The translations under genes were made by a program, and so were the position numbers. 5,260 nt of DNA. It comes from CAYICL01 sp964361885 (GTDB taxonomy: Bacteria; Patescibacteriota; Microgenomatia; UBA1400; CG1-02-47-37). The stretch covers positions 1-5,260 of the forward strand of contig CAYICL010000041.1 in the NCBI GenBank assembly GCA_964361885.1. The letters run 5' to 3'. Positions 1-4,983 of the stretch are shown in pieces (position 1 is the stretch's first letter; every line of letters begins with the position of its first letter). The notes under the pieces are model-generated. The model had not been told where the DNA came from, did not search any database, and saw only the letters and a program-made list of their open reading frames with translations.

Positions 1-19
1 TGTCTTTTTAAGAATCTTC

Positions 20-48
20 AACACCCCGGCCTTGAGTCGGGGTGTTTT
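20..48 (+). terminator. Intrinsic terminator of an upstream plus-strand gene outside the window
   Basis: Arms 20-28 and 38-46 are perfectly complementary over 9 bp. Two more pairs (one G-T) extend the stem to 20-30/36-46 with a 5-base loop. The stem is GC-rich and ends in TTTT (45-48). This is the usual form of a Rho-independent terminator on the plus strand. The minus-strand reading has no T-run after the stem, so it is probably one-directional. It separates the polymerase gene from whatever lies to the left. Confidence 0.8.
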
Positions 49-53
49 CGTGC

Positions 54-82
54 TTGACATTCGGATTTTATTCGTGATTAAC
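54..82 (+). promoter_or_regulatory. Possible promoter of the DinB-type polymerase gene
   Basis: A perfect -35 hexamer TTGACA lies at 54-59, just after the terminator. With a 16-17 base spacer the -10 would be GATTAA (76-81) or ATTAAC (77-82), each only 3/6 to consensus. Transcription would then start within a few bases of the ATG at 91, giving a very short leader or a leaderless mRNA. This agrees with the lack of a good Shine-Dalgarno (only GGAA at 84-87). No recognisable LexA-type operator is visible. The -35 is convincing and the -10 is weak. Confidence 0.35.
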
Positions 83-90
83 TGGAAATA

Positions 91-1329
91 ATGCGGATTA
101 TCCTCCATGTTGATTTAAACAGTTTTTTTGCCAGTGTTGAACAGCAGGCTAATCCTCGGTTAAGAGGCAAGCCGGTCGGTATTATCAAAGGCGTCGGCCG
201 GACTTGTGTCATTGCCTGTTCCAACGAAGCCAAAACTTATGGCATTAAAACCGGCATGAATTTAAGTCAGGTCAAAACTCTTTGCCCGCAAATCATTTTA
301 ATCCCGGCCGACTTTCCCAAATATTCCTTTGTCACCCGCCAATTTATCCGTCTTTGCAGCCACTACACCGACATCATGGAAGTTTTTTCCCTGGATGAGG
401 TTTTCTTGGATATCACTCATACCCACCATCTTTTTAACGGGCCTGTGCTTTTGGCTTATGATATTCAATCCCGGCTTCAAACCGAGATCGGCGACTGGCT
501 CGGCTGCTCTATCGGTATTGCCTCAAACAAACTATTGGCCAAACTGGCTTCCGGCCTGGCACCCAAAAAGTCAGTTTATGTGGTGACCAAAGCCAATCAA
601 TCTTCATTGCTGGCCAGAGCGCCTTTTGAAGAAGTCTGCGGTATCGGTTACCGTTTAACCCAAAGACTCAAAGCCATGGGAATTGAGTCTTTGCCGCAGA
701 TTTTAGCCACCCCGGATCACATTTTAACCGCCGAATTCGGCCCATTTTGGGCTCCGGCCCTAAAGCGGCTTGCCCAAGGTGAAGACAATAGTCCTTTAAT
801 TACTCCGGATCAACTCCCTGACGCCAAATCAGTTTCCCGCACCTACACTTTATTTAAAAATACCAAAGATGGAACAGTCATTAAAGCTTTGATTAGAAAT
901 CTGGTTGAAGAAGCTTGTTTCAAGCTGAGGTCAATGGGTTTGGTCGGCCGCCAGTTCGGTTTGGCCATCAGGGGCAACCACTTTAATCAATCAAAGTACG
1001 TGACCAGAAAATCTTTTACGGACAACGGCCGCCGGGTCTTTAATGAAGTCTATACGATATATAATAGCTGGCATTGGCCTTACTCGGTCCGCTTTGCCGG
1101 TGTTTGGATTAGTCTCTTAACCCGGAAAACTTACCTGCCTCAGTCTTTATTTTTAGAAGATAAACACCAGGATCAACTGCTTCAAGCCATTGATCGGGTG
1201 AATGGAATTTATGGCTGCTACACTCTTTATCCGGCCGCCATGCTCAATCACCATATCATCCGCCCGGAAATCAACGGCTATCTGGGCGATAAGCAGTTTC
1301 AGCTAAAAGATTGGTTATGGCGCAGCTAA
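91..1329 (+). CDS. dinB: Y-family DNA polymerase, DinB / Pol IV type (translesion synthesis)
   Basis: Template-directed translesion DNA polymerase, 412 residues, a normal length for the family. The start is fixed by the family N-terminus MRIILHVDLNSFFASVEQ. Seen motifs: metal-binding Asp8 in HVDLN, aromatic pair F12-F13 (F13 in the steric-gate position), and SLDEVFLDIT at 100-109 with catalytic Asp102-Glu103. The palm signature GIASNKLLAKLAS lies at 142-154, followed by KK where KP is usual. A helix-hairpin-helix-like GIGYRLTQRLKAMGI follows at 184-198, and then the little-finger domain (about 245-345). PQSLF at 350-354 resembles a sliding-clamp-binding peptide. Position 10 is Asn where many DinB proteins have Asp; the core carboxylates D8, D102 and E103 are present, so activity is expected. 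The gene stands alone on the plus strand between a terminator and the convergent sortase. It could be named Pol IV or a DinB-like paralogue; the Y-family assignment is secure. Confidence 0.95.
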   Translation: MRIILHVDLNSFFASVEQQANPRLRGKPVGIIKGVGRTCVIACSNEAKTYGIKTGMNLSQVKTLCPQIILIPADFPKYSFVTRQFIRLCSHYTDIMEVFSLDEVFLDITHTHHLFNGPVLLAYDIQSRLQTEIGDWLGCSIGIASNKLLAKLASGLAPKKSVYVVTKANQSSLLARAPFEEVCGIGYRLTQRLKAMGIESLPQILATPDHILTAEFGPFWAPALKRLAQGEDNSPLITPDQLPDAKSVSRTYTLFKNTKDGTVIKALIRNLVEEACFKLRSMGLVGRQFGLAIRGNHFNQSKYVTRKSFTDNGRRVFNEVYTIYNSWHWPYSVRFAGVWISLLTRKTYLPQSLFLEDKHQDQLLQAIDRVNGIYGCYTLYPAAMLNHHIIRPEINGYLGDKQFQLKDWLWRS

Positions 1330-1908
1330 TTGAACCGGTCGGCTAATAACCAGATATCTGTCTTTGTCAAAAAAACCGGTACAGGTATACAGCGTCAAGG
1401 TTTCTTCTTCAGTCGGCAAAACGTATTCCACTTGATCTGGGTTAGTCGTCACAATTTGCTTGATAATATATTCATATTTATTCTCGTTTTTATCGGTTAT
1501 TTCAATTTTATCGCCTAAACTTAACCACCTGATCGGCCCAAACAGGTTAGTTTTATTGTGGCCGTAGATGACAATATTCCCTTTTTCACCTGGATTAGCC
1601 GAATTACTCCAGTGGCTCACGCCCTTGTCTGACACTTCCCAGGTGCCGTCACTGACCACTGCCGGTTCCACTGCTAAATCTAAACCCACTTTATCGATTT
1701 TGACTCTGGCTATCTGCGATTCCTGATTGGCCCCGCGCATTTGCCCTTTAAAACTCAATCTGGTTAATTCTCTGATCCGCCAGCCGGAAAAAACAGCTAT
1801 CAATATCAAACCCCCAAAAATTAACCCTAGGCCCTGTTTTTGGAAAGGGCCTAGGGTTTTCCACCATTTCTTTAATTTACGCTTTGAGTTTTTAGTTCTT
1901 TTTGGCAT
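1315..1908 (-). CDS. Sortase, class D/E-like, membrane-anchored transpeptidase
   Basis: Cysteine transpeptidase of 197 residues that cleaves a C-terminal sorting signal and joins the substrate to an envelope acceptor. Seen: a basic N-terminus (KRTKNSKRKLKKWWK), one membrane segment at about 26-42 (N-in, catalytic domain outside), and the sortase triad: His117 in VIYGHNKT, Cys176 in TLYTC and Arg184 in DRYLV. The length and the short, unadorned catalytic domain fit class D/E rather than class A or B. Class E enzymes are known to prefer LAxTG, which matches the LAGTG of the adjacent upstream protein. The start ATG lies inside the last codons of that substrate gene (17-base overlap), with AGGG about 10 bases upstream, which suggests translational coupling. 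Codons 17-29 form a perfect 13-bp hairpin (listed separately). The stop end overlaps the polymerase gene by 15 bases. Exact class is unresolved. Confidence 0.92.
   Translation of the reverse strand: MPKRTKNSKRKLKKWWKTLGPFQKQGLGLIFGGLILIAVFSGWRIRELTRLSFKGQMRGANQESQIARVKIDKVGLDLAVEPAVVSDGTWEVSDKGVSHWSNSANPGEKGNIVIYGHNKTNLFGPIRWLSLGDKIEITDKNENKYEYIIKQIVTTNPDQVEYVLPTEEETLTLYTCTGFFDKDRYLVISRPVQLAAP
1816..1858 (-). terminator. Terminator-like 13-bp hairpin inside the start of the sortase gene
   Basis: Positions 1846-1858 and 1823-1835 are perfect inverted repeats of 13 bp, including AGGGCCTAGGG-type GC-rich arms, with a 10-base loop (1836-1845). On the minus strand the stem ends in TT and is followed by AATTTTT, so a U-rich tract follows a very stable stem. 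It covers sortase codons 17-29 and lies 34-70 bases after the stop codon of the substrate gene. It may be the terminator of the substrate transcript, with only part of the RNA polymerase continuing through the sortase. The plus-strand reading is followed by TTTT at 1857-1860, but no plus-strand gene needs a terminator there. The structure is seen directly; the function is inferred. Confidence 0.55.
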
Positions 1909-2326
1909 ATAGCTTTAGCCCTGTGGCTACTAAGCTAGATCCTAGCGTAAACATCATTAAAAATAAATCCTCAATCGCGGTTCCGGTACCAGCCAGAGTG
2001 CTGGTTCCTAAAACGTCTCCGCCTCCACCTCCGATTGACTGTCCACCACCGCCATTAGAAGGTGGAGGCGTGGGTTCGCCAGTCGGCGGAGGCGTTGGTT
2101 GTTCAGGTGTCGGTGTTGGGCTTAAGGTTGGCGAAGGTTGTGGCGTCGGACTGGGCAGCGGCGTGGGTGTCGGTGCGCAGGGTTGTTCACCCGTATTATT
2201 ATTTATATCATTACAGACTACGGTGACACTGGTAGCATTGCCGGTAATAATGCTTTGGGCAAAAGTGCGTTGTCCCAGGAGAGTCAGGGAAAGTCCAAGA
2301 ATAATACTGGCGAGAATATATTTCAT
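1892..2326 (-). CDS. Small secreted Pro/Thr-rich protein with LAGTG sortase signal
   Basis: Secreted protein of 144 residues and a likely substrate of the adjacent sortase. In order: a signal peptide (MKYILASIILGLSLTLLG, probable cut after TFA at 21-23); a short N-terminal region with two cysteines (C38, C50); a Pro/Thr/Ser linker at about 51-90; a Gly-rich spacer (91-103); VLGTST; the motif LAGTG at 111-115; a membrane segment at about 119-136; and the short basic tail KLYAKKN. This is the complete cell-wall-sorting layout, with LAxTG in place of LPxTG. Apart from linkers there is little mature protein (about 27 residues), so it may act as a stalk or spacer rather than as an enzyme. The ATG follows AGGAAC by seven T bases. 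Its 3' end overlaps the sortase start by 17 bases. The function beyond surface attachment is unknown. Confidence 0.85.
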   Translation of the reverse strand: MKYILASIILGLSLTLLGQRTFAQSIITGNATSVTVVCNDINNNTGEQPCAPTPTPLPSPTPQPSPTLSPTPTPEQPTPPPTGEPTPPPSNGGGGQSIGGGGGDVLGTSTLAGTGTAIEDLFLMMFTLGSSLVATGLKLYAKKN

Positions 2327-2351
2327 AAAAAAAGTTCCTGCGGGCAGGAAC
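2327..2351 (-). terminator. Terminator-like hairpin ending at the ATG of the sortase substrate; contains its RBS
   Basis: On the minus strand GTTCCTG pairs with CAGGAAC across a CCCG loop (2351-2334), and TTTTTTT (2333-2327) follows directly before the ATG at 2326. The shape is that of an intrinsic terminator for the large repeat-protein gene, whose stop is 41 bases upstream. The AGGAA in the 3' arm is also the only plausible ribosome-binding site of the substrate gene. The hairpin could therefore act at both transcription and translation. The stem is short (7 bp), so partial read-through is likely. Confidence 0.6.
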
Positions 2352-2367
2352 TTGACATATCAAAGGA

Positions 2368-2395
2368 AGTATATCAGCCTATAACCTAAAGTCAA
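2368..2395 (-). promoter_or_regulatory. Strong promoter candidate for the substrate-sortase pair
   Basis: On the minus strand TTGACT (2395-2390; 5/6) is followed by a 16-base spacer and TATACT (2373-2368; 5/6), with an extended -10 TG (TGATATACT). A start is expected near 2361. The -35 overlaps the TGA stop (2394-2392) of the large repeat-protein gene. The predicted 5' leader is about 35 bases and consists almost wholly of the hairpin at 2351-2327, which makes that hairpin a promoter-proximal attenuator candidate. Confidence 0.6.
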
Positions 2396-4407
2396 GAGGA
2401 TTTAAGGAGAGCCAGCAAGCTGAATAATAAAGAACGGATAGCCATGGCTTTAGCGGTAAGGAAGCTTTTATTCTTCGCCCAGGCATAACCCAGCTGTTCC
2501 CGTTTTTCGATGGCTTTTAAGATCGCCAGGAGTAACAGCAACAGCCAGAAAAGTTTTAATAGCCAGTTATAAGGAGTGACTCCGGCGGCAATTGTTTCAC
2601 CGAGAACATTTTCTATCTCACTGGCTTGTACCGGTGTGGCCAGACCGTTTATTAACGGACTAAACGCAACAATTAAAAAGTTACTGTCAGCCGAAGCCGA
2701 TACTGCTTCATTTGTTGGTCCGGTAAGGCCGGAGACTTCGGCAACGGCAATATATTTTCCGGCATCAGCCAGATTGGATATGGCTAAACCAGTGGAAATT
2801 TTAATTCCCTTATGGGCATCGATATTGCCCAGATTAAGATAGCTGCCGCCCATGTTTTTGCCGTCTTTAACTAAACCGAGCCATAACTTGGTATCGTAAA
2901 CCCGGCCGCCGCCGGGATTTTTAACGAAAATGCTGAAGGTAACCGTATCGCCGGGTAAAATATACTCGCCGACGTTATTACTTTGTTCTACTGCTAACTG
3001 GCCGCCGGTTTCCCTGACTTCCGGTCCTGTGGAAGCGTTAATTTCCGGTTCCGGTGTGGGTGTTGGCGTGGGTGTGGGTTCGGGGAATAAATCAGCCGCC
3101 GTGCCGATATTGCCGGTCAAGCGGCCGAAGATATTGATAAATCCCCAAAAGCCCCGGGAGTTGATGATACTGGTATTGATAAAGTTAAACAACGAGACAC
3201 TGCTGGAGGCGCTGCCGGTTTTGATCTGGCCGCTTTGGGCAGAAATCTCATTGCCGCCGCTAATGGCCAGCGAGGTAATTTGGTTATCGACCAGCGCCTG
3301 ATTATTGATAGTAATGTTATCAAGGCAACCGTCGCAGCCGTTGGTTACAGCTGGCGTTCCTGCCGTTAACCACTCGTCGGCTCCGAGCCAACTGCCGATC
3401 CAACTGCCCAAAATATTGATCACCAAATTGCTGATGGTAGTATTGACTAAAGTGGTATTGACGACATTGACTACATTAACAGTGGATTGGGCGTCGCCGC
3501 TTTCGATCTTGGCGTCGGTCTGAGCCACGACCGTGTTTTGGCCGCTGACTGCCTGCGAGTTGATCTGACTGCTGACGGTCGCCTGATTGGTGATAGTTAC
3601 CTGTTGGTCCTCACAGCAAAGAGTAGTGGTCGGCTCACTCGAAGTCAGTTCGGGAAGAATAATGTTGGCGCTAACATTACCGAAAATATTAATCGTGACC
3701 AAATAAATCTGCGAATCAATTATCGTGGTGTTGACCTGGTTTAATAAAGAAACAATGCTGTAGCTGTTGCCGGTATTGATCACCGCTTCCTGACCGCCGT
3801 CAACGCTGTTATTGCCGCTGTCGGCAATCGAAACTATTTCGTTGCTCACATAAGCAATGTTGGTGCCGTTGTAGCTGATGCTGACCGTGGCCGCTTCCGG
3901 ATTTTCAATAATGACCTGGTCGACAATTGCTTGGAGCGCGCTGGTATCGGTCAGATCAATGTCGCCGTCTAAGAAAATATTTAAAGTCCGATAAATCACC
4001 TCGGAGTTGACCTCGGTGGTATTGACGCTGTTTTCGACTTCGGTGACGGCGACGCTGTCATCGGTAGTAATTTCAGCCGACGGCGTGGCTTCCGGTGTCG
4101 GTTCAGGTGAAGCTGACGGATCAGGAGTAGGGGTGGGCGAAGGATCAATTAACGGCGATGCTTCCGGGGATGGCGACGGGGTAACAATTTGATTGTCACC
4201 GGAATTTGCCGTCGAATCAACCTCGGTGGTTACCTCTGTTTCGTTAGTGACTGTTGTTTCTTGTGCCGGTTCGCCTGTCGTCGTAGTCGGTTCCGGACTG
4301 GGGCTGGGTTCTACCTCTTCGGCATACAGCGCCGCCGGGCCAATTAATGGTCCGAAAGTAAGCAAGCAAATGATTAAACTGGCAAGTATTTTTTTAATTT
4401 TTTTCAT
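2392..4407 (-). CDS. Large secreted, membrane-anchored repeat protein (hypothetical surface protein)
   Basis: A 671-residue surface protein of unknown function. In order: a signal peptide (1-29, cut near LYA-EEV); a Pro/Ser/Thr/Glu-rich region (30-112); an Asn/Ser/Thr/Val-rich repeat region (three full copies at about 185-249, 270-338 and 363-433, plus a split copy near the N-terminus); a PT linker (441-454); a beta-sandwich-like domain at about 464-580 (PGDTVTFSIFVKNPGG resembles DUF11/CARDB-type Ig-like modules); VLGETIAAG (601-609); a membrane helix (about 615-632); and a second hydrophobic stretch (about 653-668). There is no LPxTG or LAxTG, so anchoring is by the membrane. Repeats alternate polar and hydrophobic residues, as in beta-solenoid or curlin-type folds. 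Cys pairs precede repeats 2 and 3 (C264-C265; C358, C361). The same repeat occurs in the small protein upstream. The RBS is modest (AGGGGA, about 12 bases before the ATG). It could be an adhesin, fibre base or S-layer-like component. Confidence 0.85.
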   Translation of the reverse strand: MKKIKKILASLIICLLTFGPLIGPAALYAEEVEPSPSPEPTTTTGEPAQETTVTNETEVTTEVDSTANSGDNQIVTPSPSPEASPLIDPSPTPTPDPSASPEPTPEATPSAEITTDDSVAVTEVENSVNTTEVNSEVIYRTLNIFLDGDIDLTDTSALQAIVDQVIIENPEAATVSISYNGTNIAYVSNEIVSIADSGNNSVDGGQEAVINTGNSYSIVSLLNQVNTTIIDSQIYLVTINIFGNVSANIILPELTSSEPTTTLCCEDQQVTITNQATVSSQINSQAVSGQNTVVAQTDAKIESGDAQSTVNVVNVVNTTLVNTTISNLVINILGSWIGSWLGADEWLTAGTPAVTNGCDGCLDNITINNQALVDNQITSLAISGGNEISAQSGQIKTGSASSSVSLFNFINTSIINSRGFWGFINIFGRLTGNIGTAADLFPEPTPTPTPTPEPEINASTGPEVRETGGQLAVEQSNNVGEYILPGDTVTFSIFVKNPGGGRVYDTKLWLGLVKDGKNMGGSYLNLGNIDAHKGIKISTGLAISNLADAGKYIAVAEVSGLTGPTNEAVSASADSNFLIVAFSPLINGLATPVQASEIENVLGETIAAGVTPYNWLLKLFWLLLLLLAILKAIEKREQLGYAWAKNKSFLTAKAMAIRSLLFSLLALLKSS
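3109..3855 (-). repeat. Three protein-level repeats in the large surface protein
   Basis: Copies are encoded at about 3855-3661, 3600-3394 and 3321-3109 (residues 185-249, 270-338, 363-433). Shared pattern: N-Q-A-x-V-x-x-Q-I-x-S-x-A-x-S-G-x-N, a variable stretch, I-x-[ST]-G-[DSN]-A/S-x-S, then a hydrophobic run, [VI]-N-T-[ST]-[LI]-[VI]-[ND]-[ST], and finally INI(L/F)G. The start-to-start distance is 85-93 residues. Copies 2 and 3 are closest; copy 1 is more diverged. I do not recognise a named family. The pattern suggests stacked beta-strands. Confidence 0.75.
3958..4257 (-). repeat. Fourth repeat copy, split by a Pro/Ser/Thr linker
   Basis: Residues 51-75 (VTNETEVTTEVDSTANSGDN) match the first half of the repeat. 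Residues 113-150 (VTEVENSVNTTEVNS, then LNIFLDGDI) match the second half, including VNT and the INIFG-like strand. Between them lies a roughly 36-residue P/S/T/E-rich stretch (76-112). The best reading is a repeat copy interrupted by linker expansion. The match is by eye and weaker than among the other copies. Confidence 0.45.
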
Positions 4408-4430
4408 TTACAACTATCTTCCCCTTTCTC

Positions 4431-4457
4431 TCCCGGGAGGGTCGTCCCCTCCCGGGA
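4431..4457 (-). promoter_or_regulatory. GC-rich 11-bp intergenic hairpin between the two repeat-protein genes
   Basis: Arms 4431-4441 and 4447-4457 are perfectly complementary (11 bp) with a 5-base loop. Each arm itself contains the palindrome TCCCGGGA. No T-run follows on either strand, so it is not a standard intrinsic terminator. It begins 14 bases after the stop of the small gene and ends 23 bases before the ATG of the large gene. It may protect the 3' end of the small-gene mRNA or be a processing site that allows unequal amounts of the two proteins. Confidence 0.5.
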
Positions 4458-4471
4458 CAAGAAAAAGGATT

Positions 4472-4924
4472 TTACTCAAACGGCCACCAAAAGTCACTGA
4501 CCACATTCGTGTTGACCACATTGGTAACGACTGAAGCCGCACCGGCATTGCCAGAGTCGACCCCACCGCCACCGACATAGCCACCAGCAATTACGTTATC
4601 TCCGGTATTGGCTAAGGTCCCAACGCCATTGTAGACACCTGCCCAATTTTCAATGTAGCTCCCGTCGCATCCGCAGTCCCAACTATCTACATTGTTGGAG
4701 TTGACCACATTGGTAACCTGGGTAGCCGCACCGGCATTGCCGGTCTGAATGAGGCCACCATCGACAATTTCGCCACCTATGAGATTTCCACCTGTATTGG
4801 CAGCCGTCATGATCTCATTCATGACTTCGGCGTAATTCCAGATGTGTGAACTGGCAAAAGCCGCTCCGGCCATGGTTAAGACCAAACCGGCTCCGGCTGC
4901 TACTCCGATTAATTTTTTCATCAT
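4472..4924 (-). CDS. Small secreted two-repeat protein (hypothetical; possible fibre subunit)
   Basis: A 150-residue secreted protein of unknown function. Seen: a signal peptide MMKKLIGVAAGAGLVLTMAG with a cut after AFA (22-24), then two tandem repeats (29-80 and 91-143), each with [AT]-NTG-x-N-x-I, an interval rich in Gly, [ST]-GNAGAA and VTNVVN[ST]N. A Cys pair (C84, C86 in DCGCDG) lies between them. It ends in FWWPFE. The mature part has no Lys or Arg and about 12 acidic residues. There is no membrane anchor or sorting motif. An in-frame ATG exists at 4951, but an excellent Shine-Dalgarno, AAAGGGGGTGA (4942-4932), lies inside that extension and points to the ATG at 4924 (or 4921). The repeats match those of the large protein downstream. 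Size, repeats and composition recall curlin subunits, but this is analogy only. Confidence 0.8.
   Translation of the reverse strand: MMKKLIGVAAGAGLVLTMAGAAFASSHIWNYAEVMNEIMTAANTGGNLIGGEIVDGGLIQTGNAGAATQVTNVVNSNNVDSWDCGCDGSYIENWAGVYNGVGTLANTGDNVIAGGYVGGGGVDSGNAGAASVVTNVVNTNVVSDFWWPFE
4496..4840 (-). repeat. Two tandem repeats with residual DNA identity in the small secreted protein
   Basis: Protein copies are encoded at 4840-4685 and 4654-4496. At DNA level 4511-4528 equals 4700-4717 (18/18) and 4536-4552 equals 4725-4741 (17/17), both offset by exactly 189 bases (63 codons). This is a direct duplication that has been conserved or is fairly recent. Confidence 0.85.
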
Positions 4925-4931
4925 ATTTTTT

Positions 4932-4942
4932 TCACCCCCTTT
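4932..4942 (-). promoter_or_regulatory. Strong Shine-Dalgarno that decides the start of the small repeat protein
   Basis: AAAGGGGGTGA on the minus strand differs at one position from the ideal AAGGAGGTGA complement of 16S rRNA. It is 7 bases from the ATG at 4924. It is the best ribosome-binding site in the window, so high expression of this protein is likely. Confidence 0.8.
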
Positions 4943-4983
4943 CAACTTCAATTTAACGGTCTGTGGTAGTTTAATTAATCAAA

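Noticed and set aside
1334..1380. Two ACCGGT palindromes just after the polymerase stop as a terminator
   Set aside because: They are 40 bases apart, lie within sortase coding sequence and lack a following T-run.
2020..2070. 11-bp inverted repeat (2020-2030 / 2060-2070) within the substrate gene
   Set aside because: Pro codons (CCN) and Gly codons (GGN) are complementary, so a Pro tract next to a Gly tract makes such pairs by composition; no U-tract follows.
1902..2384. Long plus-strand open frame opposite the sortase substrate
   Set aside because: It is the mirror of the Pro/Thr and Gly codons on the minus strand; it has no signal, motif or RBS, and the minus reading has a full sorting-signal layout.
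2352..2385. Plus-strand promoter TTGACA (2352) with TATAAC (2380)
   Set aside because: The spacer is 22 bases, too long, and no plus-strand gene follows.
3040..3085. GTGGGTGTTGGC-like short tandem units that could be read as a satellite or CRISPR-type repeat
   Set aside because: They are the reverse complement of Pro-Thr-Pro codons of a linker; no regular spacers exist.
2930..3744. Several plus-strand open frames opposite the large repeat protein
   Set aside because: Val/Gly/Ser-rich shadow translations of repeat and PT codons, with no recognisable domain or good start context.
4925..4951. Nine-residue N-terminal extension of the small repeat protein from the ATG at 4951
   Set aside because: The near-ideal Shine-Dalgarno lies inside it, and the signal peptide begins properly at the MMKK start.
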